From assembly GCA_933228895.1 (NCBI GenBank), contig OW121855.1, positions 36,842,698-36,906,697 of the forward strand: 64,000 bases of DNA, read 5' to 3'. This document shows positions 22,485 to 33,088 of the stretch, piece by piece. This DNA comes from Platycnemis pennipes (lineage: Eukaryota; Arthropoda; Insecta; Odonata; Platycnemididae). Made by a program: the position numbers and the translations under genes. The notes below the pieces were generated by a model. It searched no databases. It saw only the letters and a list, made by a program, of their open reading frames with translations, and was not told the DNA's origin. Within the stretch, counting starts at the first letter, position 1. Each line of letters begins with the position of its first letter.

Positions 22485-24486
22485 AAAATCAATATATTGA
22501 TTGTATTTGAATATCCAGAAAATTTTATCAAAGCGAACGTGTTCCTCGTCACCCAAGTGTCTCTGTTACCCTTCCAGTCTCGGTTTAAGTGTTTAAATGC
22601 ATTTGAGTTAAATCTCAATCGATGATAATATTTATGCTTCGTATTTTATGTAATTTAAATAATTAGGTAAATATCGGTATTAATATAGATGAACCGCTTG
22701 ATAATTTGTTGGATATTTGGAGGATTTAATCGTTTGCCTGATGAAGTGTGACAATTATGACTTAATATTTCGTCTATAAGGTGAATATGAAGTGGTGGAA
22801 CGGAGCATATGTGCTATAGTCATAAATTTAGTTTATGAGATATTAATTGGACGCTCTGTGATTGTGGCTAATGAAGCCTATCATCAAGTTTACGAAATAA
22901 ACGATTGGAGGAGAGATGGATTCATTATAAGTTCCGAAGCGTCCTCAGTCTCACACATCCGCTGTAACCATGGTGACGATGGTAACCAAGAGGATCCCTT
23001 CGCATCGACGCATCACCTAACGGCCTAACTTCCCTAACTGGGCCTGTGTCTAAGCAACGCCTCAGCAGTTTTGTACTGTAAACACTGTAAATGTGGTAGG
23101 ATTGTAGTTGTTCAGCGGGGCCGGCAGCAGGTGGTTGGAGTGGTTCCTCTTTTATGTAAATATTTTTATTTAGAACCTCCAGAATTAAACCTCGTATTTA
23201 CCATAATCGTTTGTTATACTGATAAATTGTAATTAAACGCAGAATAGTCAACAAGTGACATTATACCAAAGAAAAATGGTGGGTGTGCCCTTATGAAACT
23301 TGAAAGCTCTTAATTTGAACAAAGAAAACATTTATGGTGAAAGTATTACTTGACGAAAGGCTTCATTCTTACGGTAAATGGATTGTTCCTTACTTCATTA
23401 CTCCTTTACAGTTCAAGCCTAGAGAAGTTTTTATTCTGTTAGTGGCGCTTACGTTGAATGGGTGTGTACCGATTTTCAAATTTGTACCTTGTTTTACCCT
23501 AAATATAGGTTGTCGAGGTAAAATACGTCAGAAACTACTTAATTTGTAGTTCACGAAGTATCTTTCGGCAACGAGACCATCGAAGAAAAGAGAGAGAGTA
23601 AATAAGTATTAATTTAAATAACAGTGGACGCAGGTAAGACAACTAAAGGTAGAAATTATTTGATGGCAAATATGAGGCAGGTAAACACCTTTGTTAAATG
23701 TTCCTCCTTAACTCATGTTCATTAAAATATAGGACTACTGTGTCCTATATTTTTAGGAATTTTCTAAAGGCATACCTGCTGAGGCCCTGTCATCCATGAT
23801 CGCCACCATAATTGACCGAGAGAGGCCACCCTTGGCTAACGGCGCGGAGAACCGAAAGCTGGAGATTTCTTCATGTTGCGATCTTAGAAGTATCATACAG
23901 TGTATGTACCACCAACTACCTTTTTAAAGATATTTATTTAGCCATAATTGGTGACACCAAACCTTCAATCCTCCATAAATTGCCTAGTAGTCAAAAAACC
24001 ATTAGGTATAGTTTGGTGATCTGTCATTTTCTCAGCCTGCCAAAGTTCTTTGGTTTTATGAGCCACAGTGAACTTCTCTGAGGCAATAGGGATTGTCTTT
24101 GATGGTGTGTGCATATCCAGGTATAATCAGGTTTACCTGTCTTAAGGAGTACTCACCCATCCAAAACTTTGTTGGTAGCAGTGTCTACATTGAATAAAGG
24201 TATTTCCTGGTTATATTGTTGAATCCCGGTTAGATTTCCCTCTTTGTATGGTTTCCTATAGGATAGATGGTAAGTAGTTCTACTTATTCTACTGAAACAA
24301 GTGTGAAATCCACATCACCTCTTACAATTCCTTATTTAATCACTAGATAAAAAAATATGGAAAATTCGAAGGGTCTGTTCAATGTGCTCAATGGCCCCTG
24401 TTTTGAGTGATTTTTAAAAAATAAACAAGTTTCCATGACTCATTCTCATTGGTAATGGAATTGTGCCATTGATTCTCATTTTTGAT
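22485..24486. other. Intergenic sequence, no recognised gene
   Basis: Short open frames only. A small hairpin at about 23726-23755 pairs AAAATATAGGAC with GTCCTATATTTTT. I see no other structure. Confidence 0.45.
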
Positions 24487-24590
24487 CTTAGTTATTGGCA
24501 TGGTAACAGATTGGGCGTTGGCTGTCTGCTGAGAAATCCCTGGTTCTAATCGGAATGAAACCCTAAGAATTCCCTGACTTTAAATCCAAA
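24487..24590 (+). mobile_element. SINE-like tRNA head (degraded)
   Basis: GGCATGGTAACAGATTGGGC resembles a degraded A-box region. It is followed at tRNA spacing by a B-box-like TGGTTCTAATCGG. No cloverleaf is possible. It is likely an old SINE insertion with unclear ends. Confidence 0.4.
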
Positions 24591-24634
24591 CAATTATTTT
24601 CCTGCATTTTAGAACTTGGTATGCAGTGTCATGG

Positions 24635-24902
24635 GAAGTGGAGGGCAGTAGAGGCCAAAGGCTCCCCCAGAATTTGCCCCGAGCCCTTGAGAAATGAGTA
24701 TTCTTCATGAATAAAAATTAAATTTCACTTGTTTCCAGCTTGCTTTTTCCCTTCTGACATATTCTCACACCTTCATATGCTCTCTTTTAGCGAAATTCTA
24801 GTCTCTACCACCTCGTATCGGCAAAAAAATGCAGGCCCTTTTCTTAGGCTCTGGGCCCTTTTCATGGTTGCCCCCCCCTCAGCGAAAATAGTTCTGTCAG
24901 TA
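24635..24902. mobile_element. GGCCC-rich dispersed MITE-like repeat, copy 1
   Basis: This matches 26058-26361 over nearly its whole length. Shared words include CTTGAGAAATGA, TTCCCTTCTGACA, ATTCTCACACC, AAATTCTAGTCTCTACC and GGCCCTTTTCTTAGG. It has no coding capacity. The better preserved copy shows inverted ends. Confidence 0.75.
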
Positions 24903-25276
24903 TGAATATCTAGGAGTCCCAGACCAAAGTAATCAGCTCTCTCAGTTTTTGGACATTCAGGATCTGCACACTCCTATCAAATCTATTTCAGTGTAGATTA
25001 TTTAGGAATCAATGGGACATCAGGGTGGGATCAATTATTACCTAATGGAAGGTAAATTTAAATTTTAGAGTGAAAATTTTAATGCAATTTATTGATGCAA
25101 TGCAAATAAAAGAAGAGGAGCAAGTATGTTATATTATTTTTGCTTATATTTTGGTGGGCTTATGATTTTTACTCACTCAGTGTAAAGTCTGTGGTCATAC
25201 GTTATGATACTGGTTGAACCAAACTCTTCCTCTTTGCCACTTTTAGTCATATTTTTAACCCACGTTATATTAAAAT

Positions 25277-25556
25277 GGGGGTCGTGGTGGCCTAGTGGGT
25301 CGAGCACTGAGCTAGTGACCGGAGGGTCCCGAGAGGGCAATAGCCTTTCTGGACACCCCTATCTAAAATCCTCATGATTCGATTTTCTGCATGTCAGAAC
25401 TTCGTAGGAAATAGCAGGTGGCCGAGGGAAAGGAACTGGTCCCCCTACCCTGAATGTGTGAATTTCACATGCCATTGGCTTAGCATGGGGTGAGCTCTAC
25501 CCTCACCTATCAAAACCAACCTTCGGGTTGAATTTTTGAGTGAGTGAGTGAGTAAT
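25277..25556 (+). mobile_element. tRNA-derived SINE with GAGT-repeat tail
   Basis: The head GTCGTGGTGGCCTAGTGGG is a strong A box, and a degraded B-box region follows (GGAGGGTCCCGAGAGG). The body includes GAACTGGTCCCCCTACCC and ends in a GAGTGAGTGAGTGAGT tail (25541-25556). A simple-repeat tail is typical of retroposed SINEs. Confidence 0.65.
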
Positions 25557-25785
25557 ATTAAATCACCTGATTCAGGTGTGGGATGATGGGTCTTACCGAC
25601 ACTCACACAATTTCTGATTTGCTTCCTAATTCAATTGATTTCTATTTCCTTGTTTTTTCCATTCCCTATTAAGTATTATATTTGAAGCTCTCTTCCTATA
25701 TTCTTGCTGCGTGGGAAATTCATTTATAGTCCTAACTACTGGAGAATGGTAGGAAGGTATTGGGAATGGAAGAAAGGTGGATGGG

Positions 25786-25935
25786 GAATCAGGATGGTGG
25801 GTTGAGTGCTAGCTTTCTATCTCAAGCACTCTGGTTCAAATCGCAGCAGTGGTAGCAAGATTTTTCATTGGTTTACCTACTGGTCCCCATTTGAGTGCCT
25901 TATGGAGAGAACTTAAAGTACAGTAGTCAATCCAT
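25786..25935 (+). mobile_element. tRNA-derived SINE, same family as 40742-40935
   Basis: The tRNA-like head has TGGTGGGTTGAGTGCTAG and B-box TGGTTCAAATCGC. The following GGTTTACCTACTGG and TTATGGAGAGAACTTAAAGT match the body of the 40742-40935 copy (GGTAAACC, TTGTGGAGAGCACTTCAAGT). Two copies with the same head and body support a genuine SINE family. Confidence 0.65.
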
Positions 25936-26057
25936 TGGATGGAACATTAAACTGTGGTCCTCTTTACACCAAATGCGAACACCAGGTTTCTCTCTACCAT
26001 TCCTCTGTTGCCTAAAAAATTCCTTCTACGTGATGGCCCACCTATCCTTTATGCTGT

Positions 26058-26361
26058 GGCGTTGGAAGGGGGGGGGCAGGAGGGGCCGAAGGCCCACACC
26101 AGAATTTGCCCAGGGCCCTTGAGAAATGAAAGTAGTCTTCTTTAATAAATATTAAATTTCATTTGTTTTTTCTAGGTTTTTCCCTTCTGACACATTCTCA
26201 CACCCTCATATGCTCTTTTAGCAAAATTCTAGTCTCTACCCCCTCCTATCCACTAAAATATGTGGGCCCTTTTCTTAGGAGCCGGGCCCTTTTCTTAGAA
26301 GCTGGGCCCTTTTCAAGGTTGCCCCCCTGCCCCCTCCCCCAGCAAAAATAGTTCCGACGCC
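26058..26361. mobile_element. GGCCC-rich MITE, copy 2, with GGCGTYGGAA inverted ends
   Basis: The left end GGCGTTGGAA (26058) is complementary to the right end TTCCGACGCC (26352-26361), giving a 304-bp element. The interior is nearly the same as 24635-24902. A G run of nine bases lies just inside the left end. There is no coding capacity. Confidence 0.7.
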
Positions 26362-26561
26362 CCTTCCTTTATGTCAGAAATGCCCTTAAGGTCACCTTCC
26401 ATGATAACTAGAACTACGAGAAGAGTGGAGAGAAACTTTAAATTGGAATTTACTAGTCTTAGCAAATTATATCAAGGGACTCTATGATGTCATATCCAAC
26501 ACACTTAGTTCTGCTTATGAGATTCTGTCTACACCACCTTCAAAAAGGTAAATTAAGATTC

Positions 26562-26640
26562 AACTGAGAAACTGAGAGTTAGGGCTCAAATCCAAACCTT
26601 TAGTGCTTAGGTGGCCCTGCTACCACACCATCATAAGACC
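26562..26640 (-). mobile_element. SINE-like tRNA head, minus strand
   Basis: On the minus strand GATGGTGTGGTAGCAGGGCC resembles an A-box region, and GGTTTGGATTTGAGCCC carries a B-box-like element at tRNA spacing. The body is not clear. Confidence 0.4.
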
Positions 26641-27532
26641 ACTTATCTTTCTTCCTTTGTTATGCCTGCATAGTCTTTAATATTCATTAAATTTTCTCTG
26701 TGCTAAATATGTACTCATTTTGTGGTTTCTAAAAGTTCTTCAAAAATGTTTATCTTCTTCCCACCATGCTTCCTTTTTCTCTTATTGTTTGTGTTTGTTA
26801 TTAAAATCCCTGCTCAGTACTTACCTAATTCCTTACATTTTATTTTCTTTCAAAGCCTTCCAAATTGTCTGTCATGTGTGTTATAATTTTCCAGTTCTTA
26901 TGACATTCATAAATCCTGCTGATCTCTCTGAACCTATTTTTACACATTCTTCCCGACATCTACTGTCCCACTCACTTATTCTCACCCAGAATGTCATGTA
27001 CCTGTACTGTTTTCCTATATATTTCCTCTCCTACACACTCCTTTCACTTCCAGTTCTCCTTAAGTTAAGGTAACATTTCAATGTGATTTGGGTTGTTGTT
27101 GGAATCACCAGCAATTGTTGGGAAACTTATAGAGATGGTGAATTTGTTCCTGAATCTTTGTATGCTTCTTGAAATCTCAAGTTCCTTAACATAATGCTCA
27201 TTTATAGTTTGACCCCTTATTTTAATGCAAAAAAATGAATTATACACGACTCGGAATACAGAACTATAAAAAAATCTTGATTTATACAGAAGTATGCATG
27301 GTAAACTCACCATTTCCATTTTTACCTATGTTCATGATGATGCTGTAGCCATGTGTGTTATCATTTATCTGTTTCTTCAGAAAAAATACTGACTATCCCA
27401 CATGGGCCATTTTTTGCCAGTTGGCTGTTCCAACATAAGCTTATTTCTCCTATCTTTGCAAATGAGCTAGGTTTTGAAATTTTTAGTCATCTTCAAGTGC
27501 AACTACAGATTTTGGTGACAATATATACAGTG
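26641..27532. other. Intergenic sequence, no recognised gene
   Basis: T-rich open frames on the + strand (26720-27073) look like hydrophobic protein but have no splice signals or recognisable motif and reflect base composition. Nothing else is seen. Confidence 0.45.
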
Positions 27533-28050
27533 AAACCCCTTATTTACACTTTTCTAGGGTCCACTAGAAAAAAGTGTAAATAGCGGGAAAAAGAACAATT
27601 TTCAGTTTCACATGAATACTTTAACAATATAAAGTAAATATATAAATAAGAAACTTCAACAAACTGAATAAAAGCAATATTATTAATTATTTCTTAAAGT
27701 ATAGAGCTGTCCTGATTTATTTTTGTTCGATATAGTTCTACCGATGTTTCAACCTACCATTGGAGGTTGTCAACTCCATAATTCTCAAACTAATACATTA
27801 TGCAATGCCTTTTTTGACATTTTCTGTTTTTCGATGTGTCTGCACTAGCTAGCATGTTTCTGAATCACATTGTGATTTTTCATAATTGCATCCATTGTAG
27901 AGACCGGTAGTCTTAGATGTTTCGCTATATCAGTGCGAGTTGCATCATGAGGATCCACAATTTTTATTTACTACAAAATGGAAAATATTCTAGTTGCTGC
28001 GAAGATTTCCATGGTGATTAGAAGATTACTCTAGGGTTTCTGTTTTTTTC
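27533..28050 (-). mobile_element. Pogo/Tigger-type DNA transposon remnant
   Basis: TA followed by CAGTGAAACCCCTTATTTAC (about 27531-27552) has the form of a pogo/Tigger terminal repeat. It runs into an inverted hairpin around 27540-27586. On the minus strand at about 27985-27850 there is IKIVDPHDATRTDIAKH followed by LRLPVSTM and KNHNVIQKHA. This matches the N-terminal helix-turn-helix of pogo-type (CENP-B-like) transposases. Only about 300 bp separate this from the terminus, so the catalytic region is deleted. The opposite terminus was not found; the Penelope insertion at 28040 may have replaced it. Confidence 0.6.
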
Positions 28051-28059
28051 CACACTGGT

Positions 28060-28546
28060 TCATCTCACTGCACGATAGTTTCGCTGGCTGATATAAATCG
28101 CTGAGCACTCACACTTAAGTTGGTACACACCACTCCTCTCCAACTTCGGAATAAAGTCTTTGGATTTGGAAAATAGATTTTTCAGGTTACAATTATTGTA
28201 AAAGGTGGGTCTGGTGCTAAGAGTCAGCTGAACGGGAAGGAAGTTTCAGGAGAGGGTGAAAGAGCACATTGCATGTTTCAAACACCAAAATTTAAACTTA
28301 AACTTTGCCAAGCATCTTTTGGATAATGGTCATGAAAGTGATTTTCCCCCAGACTTATCACATTTTGAAAGGAAAGGCCCCTGGCTAGATGCTCTAGAAC
28401 AAGTGGAAATTCTAAAATGTGTGCAAGCTGATTGCAACATTGTAAATGACCTTTTGTATGCCTTCCACTCCCCCCTCCTCAACCACACTCTGTTACATTT
28501 GCCCCCCACCTCCATACCTCTGTGTTACACTATCTTCAACGGCTGA
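28060..28546 (+). pseudogene. Penelope GIY-YIG endonuclease fragments on opposite strands
   Basis: The minus-strand part encodes KDFIPKLERSGVYQLKCEC then SAIYIS. This is the GVY...YIG core with Gly changed to Ser, plus the first Cys pair of the family zinc motif. The + strand part encodes TGRKFQERVKEH, then FAKHLLDNGHESDF with the two His of the zinc motif, then LDALEQVEILK with the likely catalytic Glu. Together they cover one GIY-YIG domain. An intact one nicks the target DNA to prime reverse transcription. The inversion, stops and the YIS change make it non-functional. Confidence 0.78.
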
Positions 28547-28704
28547 ATCCTTTCCCACCACCCACTGGTAATTGCATTGAAGGCTCTACTTCCACCACCT
28601 CCCATTACCCCCCTATTCCTTCTCCCACCCAACCACCTTTTTCCACCCCCCCTCACACCTATATGAGCAGAAAACCTCTCCCCCCCTCCCACCAACCTCA
28701 ACTG

Positions 28705-28743
28705 TATATAAGTGACAACATTTCTGTAATTTGTACCTGATGA
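28705..28743 (+). promoter_or_regulatory. TATA box plus hammerhead-like core in Penelope copy 1
   Basis: TATATAAG (28705-28712) precedes CTGATGA (28737-28743) by 32 bases, start to start. In the Penelope copy at 36427-37664 the same pair is 34 bases apart. CTGATGA is intact, but the following stem II and GAAA elements have decayed, so a working ribozyme is unlikely here. Confidence 0.5.
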
Positions 28744-29789
28744 TGACATTAAAAATCGTAACCATGGTTGTAGTGTGAGATAAATAATTGTGGAAATACC
28801 AAGTTTATGCTACCATTCATTATGTATTTAACATATATTTGGAGGAAATGGTGAGAGAGGAGTTTGATGTGCGTGATGCAGGAGTTATGGTAGGAGGGAA
28901 GATGATGAAGTTAGTGACATTGTGATCAGGTACATCCAAGGGTTTGCAAAACTTTCTAGCTCAAAAATCAGTGAAAAGAATGAGAATAGAACAATTGGAA
29001 AAAAAGGATGACATTTTCAAGAATGTAAGGGGCAGGATTAAATTTTAAAGTTAGAGGTCACAAGCTGCACCAATGTTGCTATGATGGCAGTATACTGGAG
29101 GAAAAATAGTATATCAGCATCAAAATACAAAGGAGTGCATTGCTAGTGCTCTTTACACATAAAAGGACTAGTTAGCAGGCAGAAAGTGAAATACATGAGA
29201 AGAGTGAAATGGATTTATTATGAAAAGGGTACAGGATTCTTCTTTGGAAGAGTGGACACACGTGATACACATGCGTCATATGGGAGGTGATGGCATACTC
29301 TCTCTCTGATGAGTTGTGCCCCCCACGTGTTAATAGGCGAAGACAGGCACGGAGAGGAGGGGTGCTCTTGATGACCTTGTTTGGCTCCCTCACACTCAAG
29401 CATGAAAAAGGCACGTGTGGCTAGAGGGTGACAATTTTGGTGCATGGGTGGTCGAGGCACGCCCAAAAGTAGAGGGGTGCTTGAAGCTGAAGGTGGTTAG
29501 TGTGAGGCACTCCTTACGCCCCCCGTGGTGGCAAGAGCAGACAAGTCACCACTGGAGTATTCTATTAGTGAAAGAGACGTTCATGCATAGAAGAGATCTA
29601 GTGACAGAATTAAGTAGGTACATAAAGAAAACAGCAAAATGTCTAATTTGGAGTGTTGCAGTGTATGGATCCGAGATATGGACATGAAGGGAAGAAGATG
29701 AAAATAAACAGGGCTCTTAAGATGAGGGAATGGAAGAGGGTGGAGAATGTAAAGTGAGTAAACAATTGTGGAAGTGTGCAAGATGGTAG

Positions 29790-30113
29790 TTAACCCTTTG
29801 AGTGCCAACCAATATCCTAGGAGCTATGCTAAAAGTGCTGGAGCATTTTGGCCGATTTTGTAGTGCTTCAGGGAAAAATATTATTTCACGTAGTTCATGT
29901 AAAAACATAGGCAAATGAATACTAGTTGTCAATTTTGGAATTACAAAGGTTCGGTATCTAAAGCTCTCTGCATTAAAAGGCCACCAATCAGCAATCATTG
30001 AAAAACCAACAATTAATAATGACAATACAAAGGGAGTGCGACAACACTCCTCGGCACTTTTTGCTAGAGTTCGGAGGAGCGTGATCCCGCTCCCTGGCAC
30101 TCTCAAGGGTTAA
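29790..30113. mobile_element. piggyBac-type MITE with TTAA target sites (copy 2)
   Basis: It starts TTAACCCTTTGAGTGCCA (29790-29807) and ends TGGCACTCTCAAGGGTTAA (30095-30113), an inverted match with one indel. TTAA flanks are retained. There is no coding capacity. The LINE frame continues immediately after the right TTAA, which shows the MITE inserted into the LINE. Confidence 0.85.
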
Positions 30114-30189
30114 GGAAAGAAAATTGATTGAGGTTATTAGGGGGAGGCAGATGGACAGAATGGGGTTGGGTGAAGTTTTCTTAGATCGT

Positions 30190-30320
30190 CCACCTGGTTA
30201 GTGTATTCATTTCCTCTGACATTTTGATTCTTGACTCAGTCATCATCTTTAGGGCTTATGAATGGAAGACGATTATCGAGTCAGGAATCAAAACGCTGGG
30301 GGAAATGGAACCAGTAACCC
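30190..30320. repeat. Inverted pair of Penelope-end-like segments
   Basis: On the minus strand about 30245 to 30200 reads GATGATGACTGAGTCAAGAA then TCAAAATGTCAG. On the + strand 30267-30300 reads AGACGATTATCGAGTCAGGA then ATCAAAACGCTGG. The two are inverted copies, about 80 percent alike, separated by about 20 bases. The GATGATGACxGAGTC...ATCAAAAC form resembles termini of Penelope-like elements. Confidence 0.45.
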
Positions 30321-30500
30321 AGTAGAAGACCAGAGACTTCACTCAGCAGAAGTGCTGGAAATTTCCAGATCTGGAAAGCACCAGATCCTTCTGCAGAATG
30401 GGGTAGTTAATAAAGTGTGTTTTGAAATCCATAATGGAGGAAAGAATGCTGGGTGTACGGGGTAGAGTAAGGAGAAAAATGGGAAGTTTGGAAATAGAAT

Positions 30501-31131
30501 AATGAAAGGTATTAATTGGCATGCTGAACTGAAGAAGGACATCGTATGAAAGATAGGGGTTGGGAATTTTGTCCATATAAACCTATCTTAACTGGTAGGT
30601 CACTGATAATAAAATGTTAATGGGGTATTTTAAATTATCAATAATAATTTTTAAGTTAGCTTCATATTTTCTCATTTTGAACAAGTGAAAATCCAGAAGT
30701 AGGTAATTCTTAAAGAGTGAATACATTTCTAATGTTCAATTATTGTTCTTCATATTTTTGTATTATAGTAAAAATATCATTGCCTCAGAAAGTCATGTTA
30801 ATTTTCTATGCTGAGAAATGCTGTTATGTTATCAGCATTTTTTTGGTATATTATGTATCTAATTGGGGTTGCTGTGGAAAATTCTCCATGATATTATGAT
30901 AGATAAAAAATCAGAGATGAGAATACTGACAATCAAGGGACCTCTTCCATGCTCACTAGGGCAGGTGTTGTGCATGGCAGCATTGTAGGCAAACCTCTGT
31001 GGCTGTCATAATGGCCTTGCACAGCAGCTGTGGTTAGAGTAGAAGATAAGAAGAATAAGAAGAGAACTACAATAGTTAGAGTAGGGATGTGGGATTTTGC
31101 TAAGAGTAGGGCAATTAAAAATACTGAATAA
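30501..31131. other. Intergenic sequence, no recognised gene
   Basis: AT-rich with short frames. No motif, repeat or RNA gene is recognised before the mariner element. Confidence 0.45.
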
Positions 31132-32447
31132 TATGAGGTATGTCTAGAAAGTAAGAATACCACCCTTGTTAAAAATCTAAAGATAAAAAAATAATTTAAT
31201 GAAATTTACAGGGTATGGACCAAATTATATATTCATTTCTCCACAATTGCCATCGAGGTCAATGCACTTTTAAATCCTGGGAACCAGCTTTTGTATACCC
31301 TCATCGTATAACTTCTGCTTCACCTCCTGAAGCCTTTTTTTCACAGTCTGTATGACCTCCTCATCGTTCGAAAAGTGCCATCCACTCAAGAACTCCTTCA
31401 GTTTTGTGAAAAGATGGTGATCTGAGGGTGCCAGGTCTGGGGAGGGTGAGACAAAATGTCCTATCCAAACGACACAAGTAGGTTCTGAGTGAGCCGGGTG
31501 GTATGGGGTCGAGTGCTGTCATTAAGGAATGACACACCACAAGTCAGCATTTCCCTCCTTTGGTCTCAGATTTGTTTTTTCAACTTCTTTAGGGTCTCGT
31601 AATATGCAGCAGCATTGATGGTGGTCCCTTTTGGCATGAAATCGACCAACAAGATCCCATTCTGGTCCCAAAAGACAAATGCCATGATTTTCCTCTCTGA
31701 AAACTGAACTTTGAATATTTGGCTGTGGGAGAATGGATATGGCGCCACTGTAGAGACTGTCTTTTTCACTCAGGAGTATAGTGACACAGCCACGTTTCAT
31801 CCCCAGTCACAATTGAGTTGAGGAAGGATTCACCCACAACTTCAAAACGTTTAAGAAATTTGTAGCAGCCAAAATGCAATATTCACATTGTTCTGGAGTC
31901 AACATTTTGGCACCCACCTTGCACACAACTTCCCAAACCCAAGTCTTTCTAACTGGATTTGACCCAGGAGACTTTGTAAAACGTGAGGGAAACTCTTTCT
32001 GTAAGGGTATCAAGAGTCACACGAAGATCATCCCAACCTTTTTATCAACCTGCTGCACAAGCTCTTTTGAAATGACAGATGGTCTGCCACTCCTTTCTTC
32101 GTCATGGGTGTTGGTAACGACCGTCCTTAAATAACCTAACCCTCTTGGTAATATTTGAACGATTCATTACCTCAGATCTGTAGGTTTCTACAAGCTGGCG
32201 ATGGATACTGGCCACCAATTCTTTATGCAAAGTGAGGAACTGAATGACTGAGCGAATCTCACACCTGCGGTAGGTGGAGCTAATGGAGGACAAACTGATT
32301 GACATGTTAGGCTGCTGCGACAAAATTTCACAATAGACAGGACTTTGATGTCTTCTTAAGAATCCCTCTACTTGGCTAGGGTGACAACTTAAAAAATTCC
32401 CTGTCTTACACAGCCCTTGTATTCTTACTTTTTGGACGTCCCTTGTA
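31132..32447 (-). mobile_element. Full-length mariner transposon (inactive)
   Basis: The element spans 31134-32445 (1312 bp) between TA dinucleotides at 31132-31133 and 32446-32447. The left end TGAGGTATGTCTAGAAAGTA and the right end (complement CAAGGGACGTCCAAAAAGTA) are inverted, and both continue into AGAATAC. The length, TA sites and ends fit the mariner family. The single gene lies on the minus strand. Confidence 0.9.
31270..32323 (-). pseudogene. Mariner transposase (frameshifted, with stops)
   Basis: Reading on the minus strand from 32323, the N-terminal paired-type DNA-binding region shows CEIRSVIQFLTLHKEL then IHRQLVETY and RVRLFKDGR. Downstream GDETWLCHYTPE carries the first catalytic Asp near 31800. 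FKVQFSERKIMAFVFWDQNG and ILLVDFMPKGTTINAAAYYE lie near 31715-31600. FLNDSTRPH carries the second Asp near 31520. SPDLAPSDHHLFTKLKEFL carries the third near 31430, which gives the mariner DDD triad. The stop is at 31270-31272. Several frameshifts and in-frame stops (after GRYQHP, near 32045, after LKKQI, after FGW) inactivate it. In an intact element the enzyme cuts and pastes at TA. Length is that of the usual ~345-residue protein. Confidence 0.88.
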
Positions 32448-33088
32448 GATGAAGAAAGGAGGTTTGAGGTGATAGAACTATATAAGGTGAGATGGAAGGC
32501 AGTAATTCTGGAATGAATGTTTTAGAGTAATTCGCTGTGGAGAGGGCAGGAGTCCGGAGGGAGAAGTTATGGTAATTGTGCTGGAATTTGGCAGAAGGGT
32601 AATGAAAAAAGAACAAATAAAATATTTTTCATTGAGGCTAAGAGAGAAAAAACAAATCATATAATGATACTGGTCTATTAGCTGATGAATCAATGCACAG
32701 AGAAAGAACTTAACTGCATCCAAGCGAGTTAGAAAACTCATAGAGAATATTATGTGAATTAAGCAGGAATTGGGAATGCATGGAAAAGGCAGGGTGATCC
32801 AGGAAGATGCTTGAAGGATAGATGGACTCATTTTTCACTTGTTTCAGTTTTGAAGTGTCTGGTTCTTTACCGCATCATGAATTTTTTGGGTAATGTTGCA
32901 AATTTAGTACTTATTCTTTTTCTGTACATATTATGCTACTTTAGTCTGATTATTTTAAGCAGCTTGGCTCCTGTATATAGTGTATGGATGGGAAGGGACA
33001 ATCTTTGTTTAAAACTCTTACATCTGAATACTCACTTTCTTATACTTTTATTGTTTAAAATAGATTTGCTAATGTATCACTCAAAAAT
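32448..33088. other. Intergenic sequence, no recognised gene
   Basis: Short frames on both strands with no recognised motif. Confidence 0.45.

Larger units (their letters stand above)
28040..28800 (+). mobile_element. Penelope-like element, internally inverted copy
   Basis: The GIY-YIG endonuclease coding region is split by an inversion at about 28212. The first half reads on the minus strand (28200 to 28060) and the second half on the + strand (28213-28546). A C-rich 3' region follows (28465-28690), then TATATAAG at 28705, CTGATGA at 28737, and a TGTGGAAATACC end near 28790. The C-rich, TATA, CTGATRA order matches the element at 36427-37664. Inversions of this kind are common in Penelope-like elements. 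Confidence 0.75.
28830..30500 (+). pseudogene. LINE reverse transcriptase C-terminal remnant, multiply interrupted
   Basis: Segments in order on the + strand resemble the RT C-terminal region of insect LINEs. EEMVREEFDV and GVMVGGK occur near 28845-28900. ELSRYIKKTAKCLIWSVAVY and GSEIWT lie at about 29608-29685. KERKLIEVIRGRQM lies at 30114-30155, just after the TTAA MITE. IMEERMLGVRGRVRRKMG lies near 30428-30482. I know this series (WSVALYGSETWT, then ERxLxxxIRxRQxxxxGH, then IEGKxxGxRGRGRRR) from many arthropod LINE proteins. Frameshifts, stops and at least three insertions (about 29170-29560, 29790-30113, 30190-30395) break it. The LINE clade is not assigned. Confidence 0.6.

Noticed and set aside
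26720..27073. 117-codon hydrophobic + strand frame
   Set aside because: T-rich DNA produces hydrophobic codons by chance; no splice signal, start context or family match.
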